Below, one piece after another: positions 10,404 to 21,599 of a DNA stretch of 64,000 nt. Where the stretch lies: positions 13,485,936-13,549,935 of the forward strand of contig NC_080422.1 in NCBI RefSeq assembly GCF_029873635.1, read 5' to 3'. Below the pieces are notes generated by a model. That model was not told where the DNA came from, did no database searches, and was given only the letters and a program-made list of their open reading frames with translations. Source of the stretch: Malania oleifera. Its lineage: Eukaryota; Streptophyta; Magnoliopsida; Santalales; Ximeniaceae. The first letter of the stretch is position 1; every line of letters begins with the position of its first letter. The translations under genes were made by a program, and so were the position numbers.

Positions 10404-11510
10404 TCAGAGATTAGTTAACATTATTGACTTACTAGTCATGTGATTGGAAGCACTGGTGTCGGTAGTCCATTCTGTGTCTGCAATGGTGTTGTCCAACGTT
10501 AATGCTACAAGTCCTTGTGGTATGTCATCTTGTGAAACTGATTTCTTGGGTACCCACCAGCATATCTTTGCAATGCAGCCCATCATGCCACAATATTGAC
10601 CCTGTTGGTCATGATACTTGTCCCTCTCGATAGGTGTCATGTGGCATTCACCTGGTGGTGGAGGACGCCGCTGTGTATTTGACTGAGGGGTATATTTTGT
10701 TTGGGCTTGCCTTGAGTCTCTATTTTGTTGTGCTTGAAACCCACGTCTGGTTGACGTGAATTTTTGTGAAGATTCACAATAGCCTGGAGGGCTTGATTGG
10801 GGACGTTGCTGTTGTTGTCCATAAAATGCCACTTGATGGGTGTGAGACGTGGGTAGAACATCAGTGTGGTTAGAGAACCAATTTCGTCTTTGATCAAAAT
10901 TTTGGAGTTGAGAGACCAACTCAGTGTAGGATGGTCTTGGAGGCTTTAACATAGTTGTTGTGAAGATTTCATATTGTGGACCAAGGCTAGTGAGAAGACA
11001 AAATACCTTTTCTTGGTCTGGAAGAGGCTTCCCAATTGTTGCTAAATTGTCACCAAGACCTTTGAAGGTGTGAATGTGGTCGATGATTGTTATGTGATCT
11101 TCTTTCCGAATATATGTAACTTGTTGGCGTAAGGTAAACTCACCTTCTTGTGAGTCTTGGGCATATGCATTTTTGAGAGCCTCCCACACCGCATGAGCTT
11201 TGTCGAGGCCAACAACAAGTCTGAGAGTCTCCTTAGATAGTGTCCCAATGATCCACCCTCGAAGGAGACGATCAGACTTCTGCCATGCTATGAAGGCATC
11301 TATTAATTGAGGAGTTGTGTCCCCTGCACTCGTGGGAATGCTTGAATTTGGTATTCTGTATTTTGTTGGTGCTGGCTCTTCATTTGTGAGATGCCCCACT
11401 AATTCTTGACTCTTGGCTAGAGCCAGTGCTTGCTCACACCACAAGGGATAATTGTTTGGGGTGAGTTTAAGGGTGATAAAGTTGCCAACATTGAGGGATA
11501 ATGTAGCCAT
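10404..11510 (-). pseudogene. Copia B gag and protease start
   Basis: The frame is open from 11,615 to 10,404. I favour the Met at 11,510 (MATLSLNVGNF) as start because gag homology begins there. Domains: gag N-terminal NNYPLWCEQALALAKSQELVGHL, UBN2-like DRLLRGWIIGTLSKETL..VWEALKNAY, LTSLGPQYEIFTTTM, then a Gln/Pro/Arg-rich tail. The zinc knuckle YCGMMGCIAKIC has lost the CX2CX4HX4C pattern. Protease site WTTDTSASNHMT keeps the Asp but not the DSG form. Gag forms virus-like particles in the family. Confidence 0.85.
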
Positions 11511-11620
11511 GAAAGAAGAGCAAGAAGGATACTGAAAAGAAAATGGAGCGGAAGGTAAGACAGAAGATTGAATGTTGCAGGAACTGTAAATTTTTTTTTT
11601 TTGCCTAGTGTTCACAATGA

Positions 11621-11631
11621 CTCTGATACCA
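11621..11631 (-). other. Copia B primer binding site
   Basis: On the minus strand TGGTATCAGAG lies directly inside the 5' LTR. This is the typical primer binding site complementary to the initiator tRNA-Met 3' end. Confidence 0.8.
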
Positions 11632-11815
11632 TAAAGAAAAATAGAAACATAGAGAATTTTGGAAGAGAAGAAAATAATTTTATTTCAAGTTGTGGCAATG
11701 TGAACAATTGGGCTATACAATGGGTAGTATTTATAGGGGATGAATGATACAGTTGTAGAATTTTGAATTTCATAAGTTTGGCTCCTTGAAGATTGGAATA
11801 AGATCTTCAATAAGG
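11632..11815 (-). repeat. Copia B 5' LTR (184-bp homology)
   Basis: Pairs with 7012-7195, and the PBS lies just inside. On the minus strand it includes CCCCTATAAATAC (TATA box). Divergence is visible (GATTGGAATAAGATCTT against GATTAGAATCAGATCTT). Beyond 11,815 the two flanks no longer align. Confidence 0.7.
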
Positions 11816-13359
11816 GCATATTAAATAACTATGCATTAGTCTTGCAGCTATTGGTTTGAGCCAGGAAATGATCACATAACCATCTTATCAAGCTAATGTG
11901 AAACAACCAAGACCTAACACTAAATTACAACTCAAATTACTTGATGAAGCCTTATGTTATTCATTTGAGCTAGCTACAGAATGCATTTTTTCACTAGTCT
12001 GGTGCCCCATACACATGACTAGACCATGACCATCTTCTCCTTTTTATTTGCTTATTCGTTTTTGCCAACAACCCCCCTCTGCAATTCTCATCTCAGCTAG
12101 TCTATCTATATGGATATGCTCTTTAGCACGTGCACCATTCTATTTCATGTGAATATTTGACCCAGCATATATCATGCAGAACTTGCAGGGTAAGAAAAGG
12201 CCCAAAATTCTTCAGTACTTCATTTATCCTATCCTAATGCTACAAATTTCTCTCTTCAACACTTACTCCTCCCATTGTTGTGAATGATTGTCGCTCTTGA
12301 TTGTCTTCTTGCGCCATCAAGCTTCACAATTCATTAACACACAAATGCAAAGAGACCATTGGGAAGAAACCATGAGAAAAATAAAAATAACAGTGATATC
12401 CCTGAAATAAAAATAACAGTGACAACCCTGAACACCTAGCAGTCACGAAACATAAAAGTCCTGTTGATCTAAGCACCTCTCAATTGGTAAAAAAACTCAT
12501 TAACACACAGATGTGCATGGACTATTAGGAAAGAACCATGAGAAAAAATAAAAATAATAGCAACATCCAAACACCAAGCAATCCCCAAATCCAGCAAATC
12601 AAGAAAAACACACATTGTTCTGCAGCATTCTGAATTTGAAAAAAGTATGCATTTCCAATCATGTCCAAAAGATGTATCAGACAAAGGAATTCCCATGTAT
12701 GACGAGAAAGCAACAACCAAAACTAAATAAATAAATAATTTGGTTACTGCAGTTCTAATAATAATGCAACAAGTTAGTCTGATACTAATACTGTATTACC
12801 ACAATTCTTCAGTGTTCTGATTGGTGCCCCCCCCCCTCTTTGTTTTTTCCAATTTGAATTCTTTTTGTGTTATTTCTTCTGATACTTGTCCCCTCATAAT
12901 GCCGTTGGGTATAAACTCTCGATCGTGCCAATGTACTGAATGTGGAAGAATTTTGTTGACAATTGTTGCAAAGCTGACTGCTATGATATTTTGTTGTCTT
13001 TCTTCCGTTCACGGAAGCAATTGTGGACAGTTTGCAAGAATAGAAAAGACAAATAAGTTTCATATTTCTCGGACAACTTTAGGCTTTATATCATATTAAT
13101 CATATTGTGCATGTAACTCTACTGCAGGTACCAAACAAAATAAATAAATTAATAAAAAGCTCTACTGCAGGGGGTGGCAAGAAGATTTCTCATTCTTCTG
13201 TCCTTCGGTTAACTTAGTGCCTTTCTCATGCAAGAAACATTTTTTTCTTTTTAATAAACTAGCTGTGGATTATGAAACAAAAGATGCCTTTAAATATTCT
13301 AATTTTTCTTTCTGAGTACTTAATCTTTATTTATGGATATGGTTTCTGATTTTCTTTAG
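11816..13359. other. Upstream region of the GONST3-like gene
   Basis: About 1.5 kb without a supported gene. It holds an imperfect direct repeat of about 75 bp: 12,332-12,406 and 12,497-12,570 both run CATTAACACACA..ATG..CCATGAGAAAAA..TAAAAATAA. An 11-bp C-run lies at 12,827-12,837. Part must contain the promoter and 5' UTR exon(s) of the gene at 13,360, but I cannot place the transcription start. Open frames at 12,821-13,099 and on the other strand have no family features. Confidence 0.4.
13345..13359 (+). other. Probable 3' splice site before the GONST3-like ATG
   Basis: A pyrimidine-rich TTTCTGATTTTCTTTAG ends exactly at the start codon. This has the shape of an intron acceptor, so a 5'-UTR intron is likely. 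The matching donor upstream was not identified. Confidence 0.45.
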
Positions 13360-14490
13360 ATGCCTAATGATGTGGAGAATCCAAAAGCAAGTGAGGCTAC
13401 GAAAGGTCCGGATGCCACTTCTCCTTCAAGTAAAATCCAGGCACCTTGGTATGATGGCTTACTCCAGCAAGCTTCAGTATATGGTATTGCTGCTGGTTAC
13501 TGCATTTCTGCATCTCTGCTCTCCATCATCAACAAATGGGCTGTCATGAAATTTCCTTACCCTGGGGCGTTGACTGCTTTACAGTATTTCACAAGTACAG
13601 CTGGGGTTCTTATTTGTGGGTGGCTCAAGTTCATAGAGCATGACCCACTTGAATTTTTAACCATGTGGCGGTTCCTACCAGCAGCTGTTATATTCTACCT
13701 TTCCCTCTTCACCAACAGTGAACTCCTCCTCCATGCCAATGTTGACACTTTCGTTGTTTTCCGTTCAGCGGTACCCATATTTGTTGCTATAGGAGAGACC
13801 CTTTACTTGCACCAGCCTTGGCCATCCATGAAGACTTGGCTATCACTTGCCACGATCTTTGGCGGGAGTGTGCTATATGTCCTCACAGATTACCAGTTCA
13901 CGTTCATGGCTTACAGCTGGGCTCTAGCCTACCTGGTAAGCATGTCCATAGATTTTGTTTATATAAAGCATGTGGTTATGACCATTGGTCTAAATACATG
14001 GGGTCTTGTGCTGTACAACAACCTTGAAGCTCTCTTACTTTTTCCCCTGGAGCTGCTTATAATGGGAGAACTGAAGAGGATTAAGCATGAAATTGCAGAT
14101 GAGTCAGATTGGCACTCTTTCCAGGTAGTTTTTCCCGTGGGGTTGTCGTGTTTGTTTGGTCTAGCAATCTCTTTCTTTGGATTCTCCTGCCGGAGGGCTA
14201 TTTCTGCAACTGGATTTACTGTCCTCGGCATAGTCAACAAGTTATTGACAGTTGTAATTAATCTGGTTGTATGGGACAAGCATTCGACACTGCTGGGAAC
14301 AGTGGGGCTTTTGATTTGTATGTTTGGCGGGGTTATGTACCAGCAGTCTACAACCAACAAGCCTAAACCAGCAGCAGAAATAAAAGCACAAGGGAGTGGG
14401 GAGGAAGAACAGAAGCTGCTTCAAATGCAAAGCAACACAGAAAACAATAACAATGAGAAAGAAGCCATTGTCTCAGGAGACGGAAAATGA
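13360..14490 (+). CDS. GONST3: Golgi GDP-sugar transporter, GONST3/GGLT1-like
   Basis: Intact single-exon 376-residue protein of the drug/metabolite (NST/TPT) transporter superfamily, near the usual length for GONST3. About ten hydrophobic segments span residues 36-330, with hydrophilic N- and C-termini (acidic, Asn-rich tail 340-376). Two motifs match the GDP-sugar binding sites of the GDP-mannose transporter group: LYNN at 218-221 (FYNN in others) and GIVNK at 290-294 (GALNK in others). Arabidopsis GONST3 was reported as a Golgi GDP-L-galactose transporter (GGLT1) feeding pectin RG-II side chains. The protein agrees closely with my memory of that family through the core (YPGALTALQYFTS, NSELLLHANVDTF, FGFSCRRAISATGFTVLG). 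No frameshift or missing motif. The first ATG is chosen because an acceptor-like CTTTAG precedes it. Substrate is inferred from family, not shown. Confidence 0.93.
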   Translation: MPNDVENPKASEATKGPDATSPSSKIQAPWYDGLLQQASVYGIAAGYCISASLLSIINKWAVMKFPYPGALTALQYFTSTAGVLICGWLKFIEHDPLEFLTMWRFLPAAVIFYLSLFTNSELLLHANVDTFVVFRSAVPIFVAIGETLYLHQPWPSMKTWLSLATIFGGSVLYVLTDYQFTFMAYSWALAYLVSMSIDFVYIKHVVMTIGLNTWGLVLYNNLEALLLFPLELLIMGELKRIKHEIADESDWHSFQVVFPVGLSCLFGLAISFFGFSCRRAISATGFTVLGIVNKLLTVVINLVVWDKHSTLLGTVGLLICMFGGVMYQQSTTNKPKPAAEIKAQGSGEEEQKLLQMQSNTENNNNEKEAIVSGDGK

Positions 14491-15819
14491 TAGGCCATCT
14501 CGGCAAGCGATCTTCTGACATTCTTTAGTTGATTGGCAAACTCTAATGATAGGAATATTTGTTCGACCAAGATGAGAAAAAGTTGGATTTTAGCAGAGCA
14601 TTCATCAGAATCTGGTTCAGATTGGGAGGCAAGCCAACTTGGCTTGATTTTCCATTCCCATTTCACCCAAACTCCCAAACTCTATTTTTTTGTTGATAAT
14701 TCACTTCCTCATCCTACTTGTTCAATCAACCTTGCTCGAAATCAGAAAACTGGGTTCAAGCAGTATTGCATTTTTTTGTTTGTTTGTTTGTGTTGTTAAA
14801 ATGTACTAACCCCATGTTTGTAGAGAGACCTTGGATTTGGGTAAGATTTAATATAAAATTATTTTAAAATTTATCTAAATTTATCGAAATTTAAATTCAA
14901 AATTTGAAATTCATGCTTCCAAATGCAGCATAAGAGATGCTACATAGGATTTCATACTAACTTGAACTTGAATGGCAAAGCTCCCAGCATAAATGGTAAT
15001 TTGTATTCCTATCGAAGACAGAAGAAAGAATCTGTGCAGGTATGTGCACATGCTCTTTTTACCATTGATGCATAGAATCTCAAGTACAGACTATAGATCG
15101 TTCAATTAATGAGACAATTTGGGAAAAAAAAAAAAAAGAAAGGCAATACTGGCTATGTCATTGTTAAAAATTATGAAAAATAAAAATAAATTATGAATTA
15201 AACTTAGAAGTCAAAAATTGAAACTGAAAATAATATTGCCGTGGTAGGTTATATTTTAGAATTAAAATAAATTAAAATTTAATAGATTTCATATTTATTT
15301 TTTTCATTATATCAAACAACCCTTAGTTACTACACCATACATTACCAAATAGAAGCAGCAAGTTTGAAGCAATTTGGTGGTATTAAATATGGCCAAAATA
15401 ATGAAAAATATAAAAGAATTACAAGTTAAAAGATATTATAATAAAATAGAAGGTACTAATTAATTATTTCACTTCATAATTATAGTCTGACTCATTCTTT
15501 TGCTATTCTAAAAAATTTTACCCTATATGGAGGTTATAATATGGAGAAAAAAAGTTAGATAATTTTTCTTATATTTTTAATAAAAAAATTAGGAGTTTTT
15601 TCATTTTATGTTAAAGTCACTTGTTAGCTTTGATTGAACTATTTTTGTTAAAAAGTTGTTTACACAATAATTCAATTCATAAAACTGAATTCTAAACAAA
15701 AAAATCTAATCATTGTCAGAAAGTAACAATACAAATTAAAACTAGTAGCACAAATACTTCAGAAAATTTAAAACTAATATCAAAACAAATGCTTACAAAA
15801 TATTAAAAACGAAAAATAA
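14491..15819. other. 3' UTR then AT-rich intergenic DNA
   Basis: The first 300 bp are probably the 3' UTR of the GONST3-like gene. No canonical AATAAA is seen close by. After about 14,810 the sequence becomes AT-rich repeat-like DNA (CCCATGTTTGTAGAGAGACC and following). No gene supported. Confidence 0.4.
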
Positions 15820-16136
15820 AGGGTAAAAAACACTAATCTCTCCTGAGATTTGACAAAAAGATAATGACCTTCCCTAAAGTTTCAAAAATTTTAGAGACCT
15901 CTCTTAAGGTTTCAAGAATTTTAAAGAAGATTTTCAAAAAAAAAAAAAAAAAAAAAATCCCTTTGCTTTTTGTAGAATGACAAGTTTTTGGAGGGAGATC
16001 GGTGTCTTTTTAACAAACTTCAAGAAAAGTTTATGGCATATTTGAAACCTTATAACGAGTTTAATGACATTTTTGAAATCTCATAAGAGATCTGTCACTT
16101 TTTACAAACATTAACGGAGATGAGTATCTTTTATCT
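15820..16136. mobile_element. MITE-like inverted-repeat element
   Basis: The left end GGGTAAAAAACACTAATCTC is matched on the other strand at the right end (GATAAAAGATACTCATCTC). Internal arms also pair loosely: CTCTCCTGAGATTTGACAAAAAG on the left, and on the right its inverse with CTCATAAGAGAT. Identical AAAAATAA octamers lie just outside both ends (15,812-15,819 and 16,137-16,144). This is compatible with an 8-bp hAT-type duplication, but the sequence is A-rich so chance is possible. No coding content, about 317 bp. Confidence 0.5.
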
Positions 16137-16144
16137 AAAAATAA

Positions 16145-16538
16145 GATATCGAAATCCAATAAAGTAAGATGTAAGACCACTAATTATTGATTATAACTTT
16201 TGCAAAGCCAAACTACCAAAAGTGAAAATTATGCATAGATTCAAACATTATCAATGAAATAATTGTTTAAAGTTTATTTATAGAATAATTTTTAAAAAAC
16301 TTATATATCACAAGAAAACTATTATGAGAAATTCAAGTAATGTGAAGTTGGCCTATGTGTTAGAATTTATTTCGTTTGAAGTAGTTAATTATTCAAACAA
16401 ATTATGCAATTTTGTTAAAATTAATTTCCTATATGAACACCAACATTTTTCGGAAAAAGTTACCACAATCAGGAGGCTATTTTGGAACACAAAAGATCTT
16501 CAAGAACGACAAGTAGTTCATGCAACGACTAGTAAGCT
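16145..16538. other. Spacer before Copia C, no gene
   Basis: AT-rich. The open frame beginning at 16,324 has no recognisable domain and runs into the Copia C LTR, so I do not call it a gene. Confidence 0.4.
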
Positions 16539-16895
16539 TGTTGGGTTTGGGTATCTCTCATATGTGAAGAAACTAATTTAAACCTTTAGCCCATTTTCTT
16601 TGGGCTCTTTATTGGGTTTATTTAGAAGCCTTTTTTACATCACATTTAAGTAAAGAAAATTAGGGTTGGCAGAGAAGATTTCCATCAGAAAAGTGAGAGA
16701 GAGTGTGCGGTAGAAAGAAGGAGAAGCGGAAAAGAAAATCTAGGTTTTTGCAATACTGTGCAGTTTTGATCAATCGTCAATTGGAGGGCCATCCGTGGTC
16801 TAATTGAGCTTATTTTTTGTTAGTAGATAAAGGACTTATATACGCTGATTTTGAAGGGTCGGATTTGGTCATCCAAGCACTGTAGAGTTAGATAT
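16539..16895 (+). repeat. Copia C 5' LTR
   Basis: Starts TGTTGGGTTTGGGTATCTC and matches 20,941 onward (TTTAGCCCA..TTATTTAGA..CACATTTAAGTAAA..GATTTCCAT, AAAGTGAGAGAGAGTGTGCGG). It is followed at about 16,900 by TGGTATCAAAG, the tRNA-Met primer binding site. The exact 3' end is uncertain by a few bases. Confidence 0.75.
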
Positions 16896-16935
16896 ATTGT
16901 GGTATCAAAGCAACGTTTAGTGTTCTTGTGTAATT

Positions 16936-17764
16936 ATGGATGTTAGAACAAGTAGAATAATTCTTTTGATTGACACAAATTATCAACTGTGGCAAGAATA
17001 AAATGAAAGATCTTTAATTTGTGAAGGCTTTGCATCTTCTTGTTTTTGCTACTCAAACGCCTGAATCTAAGATTGATGAGGAATGACAATTTAAGCATCG
17101 TCAGGTGTGTGGTTTTATTTGACAGTTTGTTGAGGAAAATGTTTACAATCAAATTGATCAAGAGACACATGCATGTACTCTGTGGAACAAACTTGAAAAC
17201 TTATATGTTTTAAAGACTGACAATAATAAGTTATTCTTGCTTGAAAGGATGATGCAACTGAAATATAAAGAAAGGACATCTGTGGCTAATCCTCTGAATG
17301 AATTTCAAGGAGTTATGAATCAATTACTTGGTATGATCATTAATTTTAACGATGAAATTATAGGGATTTGGTTGCTTGCTACCCTACTAAATTCTTGGGG
17401 AACATTTTGGGTTTCACTTATCAATTATGCTCCCAATGGTTTTGTGACTATGGAATTTGCCAAGAATAGTGTGTTGAATGAAGATGTAAGAAGGAGGTCT
17501 CAGGGTTCTTCATCATTGTTTGAGGTTCTAGTTACTGAAAATAGGGGGAGAAGTAAAAACAGAAGTGAAAAATGTAGAGATAAAAGTCAAAGTAAGTTGA
17601 GAACAAGATACAAAAATCTTGAGTGTCATTATTGTGGCAAGATGGGCCTATCAAGAAATACTGTTACAAATAGAGGAGAGAGAACTAGGGCGGTAGTGAT
17701 AAACAAGAGAATAAAGATTTCGAAAGTATTGATCGGGTTGCTACTGCTACCTCTGATGATCTAG
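16936..17764 (+). pseudogene. Copia C gag remnant
   Basis: Begins MDVRTSRIILLIDTNYQLWQE (ATG at 16,936) with stops soon after. It then reads through NKLFLLERMMQLKYKE, LNEFQGVMNQLL and NDEIIGIWLLATL, typical of copia gag (UBN2-like). The zinc knuckle starts correctly (CHYCGKMG) but the His and last Cys are displaced. Not functional. Confidence 0.75.
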
Positions 17765-19330
17765 TGGTTATTTATGATGAGAATATTATCAACCTAGCAT
17801 GTGATGAGACAAGTTAGGTGATAGATAATGATGATTCACTTCATGGAAGGAATTCTTCACATCTTCTACAATTGGTAATTTCGGGGTACTAAAAATGGGT
17901 AATAATGGCTTGTTATAGGTTGTTGGCATGGGAGATGTCAGTTTGAAGACTAACAATGGAACAATGCTAAAGCTAAAAAATGTTAGGCATGCACCAGATA
18001 TTCGTTTGAATTTGATTTCAGCAGAAAAGCTTGATGATGGGGGATTTTATAGCACCTTCAGTGAGGGTCAGTGGAAATTGATTAAAGGCTCTTGGTTATA
18101 GCTCGAGGGAAGAAGTGTTCAAATCTTTATTTGATGCAGGCTTCAATTTCCAGAGGCATTGTTAATGTGACAAAAAATGAAAACTTAACTGAGTTATGGC
18201 ATAAATGGATTAGTAACAAAAGCGAAAAGGGGCTAAAATTTTTAGTGAGGAAGAATCAACTTTTTGGTTTGAAGAATGCTACACTGAAGAATTGTGCTTA
18301 TTGCTTGGTTGGAAAGCATAAAAGAGTCTCATTCAATAGTCAACCTCCTTTAAGAAAATTAAATTTTCTGGAGTTGGTACATTCCAATGTTTGTAGTCCT
18401 TTGAAGGTAAGGTCACATAGTGGTGCACTTTATTTCATGACTTTTATTGATGACCATTCAAGAAAACTTTGGGTCTATGCCTTGAAAACAAAAGACCAAG
18501 TACTTGATACGTTTAAACAATTTTAAGCCTCGATTGAAAGGCAAACAGGGAAGAAATTGAAGTGCATTTATTCTAATAATAACGATAAATATAGTGGACC
18601 ATTTGATGAGTACTTTCTACTATAGGGAATCAGAAACCAGAAGACACCTCCTAAGACACCACAATTGAATGGCCTAACAGAAAGAATGAATAGGACATTG
18701 ATTGAGAGAGTCAAATGTTTGCTTTTAGATGCAAAGTTGCCTATATCATTTTGGGATGAAGCCTTATATATAATGGCCCATATTATTAATCATCTCCTAT
18801 TTTTTCTTTGCAGAGTGATGTTCTAGATAAAGTTTGGTCTGGAAAGGACATCTTTTCTGATCACCTACGTGTGTTTGGTTGCAAGGCATTTGTACATGTT
18901 CCAAAGGATGAGTGGTCAAAGTTAGATGTCAAGACTCATCAGTATGTCTTTCTTGGTTATGGTCAAGATGAATTTGGGTACATATTATATGATCTAGTTG
19001 AAAAAAATCTTGTCAGAAGCAGAGATGTAGTTTTCATTGAGGATCAGACCATTGAAGACATTGATAAGGTAGAGAAGATAGTTACACAGAACAGTGATAG
19101 CTTGACTGGTATGGGTCCAATTCCTTTAACCCCTTCGCCAAATCCAATTGAGAATGACATGCGAGAAGATGTTGATGATGGCCAACAGGGTATAAGTGAA
19201 CTTAATGCTCCCATGGATGATGTTGTGGATGATCAACCACAAGCACCCATGAATTCACCAACAATTCAACTTGGGGGGTCTACTAGAGACCAGCAGCCTT
19301 CTTCGAGGTATTCTTTTGATCAGTAAGTTC
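17765..19330 (+). pseudogene. Copia C protease-integrase remnant
   Basis: A decayed protease region (VIDNDDSLHGR near 17,820) precedes GAG-pre-integrase/integrase. The frame 18,092-18,526 has ELWHKWISN (pre-integrase), CAYCLVGKHKRVSF, LELVHSNVCSP, GALYFMTFIDDHSRKLWVY (first catalytic Asp lost: HSNV where HSDV is usual). After a stop, NGLTERMNRTLIERVKCLL carries the region of the catalytic Glu. Then 18,808-19,326 has LRVFGCKAFVHVPKDEWSKLD and QYVFLGYGQDEFGY. Several stops break the frame. Confidence 0.78.
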
Positions 19331-20917
19331 TTTTAATTGATGGAGGAGAACCAGAGTGTTATGAAGATGTTATGGAAAGTGACTACAAATATCAATGGGT
19401 TGATGCTATGAAAGATGAACTTAAATCTTTGCATGACAATCATATATTTGAGCTGGTGAAACTGCCTAAGGGTAAGAGAGCTTTGAAAAAATCGGTGTCT
19501 TTACAAGTTGAAGCTAGAAGAGAATTCTTCAAGTCCACGATACATAGCTAGATTGGTCGTTAAGGGTTTTAGTTAGAAAAAAGGGGATTGATTTTGAGGA
19601 AATATTCTCGCTAGTTGTAAAAGTGTCCTCTATCATAACTATATTGAGTTTGGTAACCTATTATGATTTAGAGGTTGAAAAAATGGATGTGAAAACTACT
19701 TTTCTTCATGGTGATTTTGAAGAAGAGCTTTACATGGAGTAGCTAGATTGTTTCAATGCACAAGGAAAAGAGGACTATGTGTGCGAATTGAAGAAGAGCT
19801 TGTATGGCTTAAAGTAGGCTCTGAGAAAATGGTATAAGAAGTTTGAGTCTGTTATGGGAGAGCATTGCTATAAGAAGACTACTCCTGATAATTATGTTTT
19901 TGTTCAAAAATTCTCTGATTGTGATTTTATTATTCTATTGCTCCATGTTGATGATATGCTTATTGTTGGTTATAATGTTTCTAGAATTGACATATTGAAG
20001 CAAGAATTGAATAAGTCTTTTGCGATGTGGGACTTGGGACCAGCAAATAAATTCCTTGATATAAGGATAAGACGTAATAGAATGGCTAAGTTGTGGTTAT
20101 CACAAGATAAGTACATTGAAAAACTACTTCAAAGGTTCAATATGGACAAAGCTAAAGTGGTGAGCACTCCTCTTGCTACACACTTTAGATTGAGTGTCAA
20201 GCAAAGTCGTTCCATAGAAAAAGAAGAAGAAGGAAGGCTTATAGAAAGTTCCTTATGCTTCAGCCGTGGGTAGTTTGATGTATGCAATGGTATGCAAAAG
20301 ATTTGACTTAGCCTATTCTATTGGTACAGTCAGTCAATTTCTTTCTAACCCAGGTAGAGAGCATTGGAATGCAGTGAAGTAGATTATGAGATATCTTTGG
20401 GGCACCTCCAACTTGAAACTTTGTTTTGGTAATGAGAAACCCATTCTAGTTGGTTATACATATTCTGATATGGCTAGAGATATTGACTCTAGAAAATCTA
20501 CTTTGAATTACTTGATCACTTCTGCGAGGGGAGTTGTGGCTTGGCAATCCAGATTGTAAAAATGTGTTGCATTGCCCACTACTGAGTCATAGTTTATTGT
20601 AGTGACCGAAGCGTGCAAGGAGTTGATTTGGATGAAGAGATTCATGCATGAACTTGGCTTTACACAGGAGTGGTATGTGTTATTTTATGATAGCCAAAGT
20701 GCTTTTTTATCTTGGTAAGAATTTGACCTTTCATGCTAGGTCTAAACATAATGATGTAAGGTATAATTGGATACGCGATGTTCAAGATGTTAAACTACTA
20801 AAGCTCGAGAAAATTCATATTGATGACAATGGAGTTGATATGTTGACTAAAGCCTTACCAAGAGGAAAGTTTGAAACTTGTTGCTCGATTGCCAGGATGG
20901 CAAGCACCTCCACATAG
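19331..20917 (+). pseudogene. Copia C RT-RNase H remnant
   Basis: RT blocks: WVDAMKDELKSLHDN, MDVKTTFLHGDFEEELYME, KKSLYGLK*ALRKWY, LLLHVDDMLIVG (catalytic Asp pair kept, Tyr replaced by His) and WDLGPANKFLDIRI. RNase H blocks: YSDMARDIDSRKST, TTES*FI and VDMLTKALPRGKFE. Many frame breaks occur (about 19,330, 19,560, 20,240, 20,560). It is followed by an A/G tract with a 14-G run, the polypurine tract, at 20,921-20,937. Confidence 0.82.
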
Positions 20918-20940
20918 TTGGGAGGGGGGGGGGGGGGATT

Positions 20941-21177
20941 TGTTGAGTTTGAATATCCCTCCTATGTTGAGAAACTCATTCAACCCTTTAGCCCACTTTA
21001 TTTGGACTTTTATTGGGCTTATTTAGAGGTCATGTTTACACCACATTTAAGTAAAAAAAAAAAGGTTGGCAAAAGATTTCCATTAGAAAAGTGAGAGAGA
21101 GAGTGTGCGGCAAAAAGAGGGAGAAGATGTGAAGTTTTGATCAACCAACTATTAGAGGATAATCTGTGGTCCGGCTC
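20941..21177 (+). repeat. Copia C 3' LTR, truncated
   Basis: TGTTGAGTTTGAATATCCC starts right after the poly-G purine tract and aligns with the 5' LTR from 16,539 to about 16,800. Beyond 21,177 (..CTGTGGTCC) the sequence becomes a minus-strand Gypsy gag, so about the last 100 bp of the LTR are lost. Confidence 0.75.
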
Positions 21178-21599
21178 CAAGTTATAGTCATTGGTCTAGG
21201 CCTCTGCTCCTCCATTAATCTCGTAGCCATCCACCATCTCTCGGTCTCACCTGTCAATTTATAGGTAGCATAGAGGACCCTTTGCTCATCCATACAGTGG
21301 AGCACCATCAATATTTTTTCGATCTCCTGCATCCAATTTTTGGTCATTACTGGATCAACTCCTTCTAAGAACGCTGGAGGATTCATTTTAGTAAACTTCT
21401 CAATTGTGCAGCCCTGGTCTGTCGATGTGCCTCCCTGCTTTCTAGAACTTCGTACAATCTCATCCATAACCTGCTGAGCCACACTACGCAAGACTACGTC
21501 TGAATCCCCACCACCTGCACCAGAGGGGCCTGCCCTATCATCCCCACTGGCATGAGCATTACCACCTTCAGGATCCATCCTGAAAAGGAAAGTAAACAT
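21178..21599 (-). pseudogene. Gypsy D gag N-terminal fragment
   Basis: The minus-strand frame starts MFTFLFRMDPEGGNAHASGDD (probable gag Met at MDPEGG), then IEKFTKMNPPAFLEGVDPVMTKNWMQEIEKILMVLHCMDEQRVLYATYKLTGETERWWMATR. This is the retrotransposon gag block of Ty3/gypsy (Tekay/Del-like) elements. It is cut at 21,178 by the Copia C boundary, so the rest of gag and all pol are missing. It lies downstream of the LTR 21,944-24,353 with a primer-binding-site-like TGTATCAGATCC between. Confidence 0.8.

Noticed and set aside
12821..13099. 92-residue frame upstream of the GONST3-like gene
   Set aside because: No domain and a low-complexity start at a C-run; the opposite strand is open as well. It may be part of the 5' UTR or intron.
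13959..14430. 133- and 62-residue frames antisense to the GONST3-like gene
   Set aside because: Shadow frames of a well-conserved coding exon.
16324..16581. 85-residue frame before Copia C
   Set aside because: It crosses the LTR boundary at 16,539 and shows no family signature.
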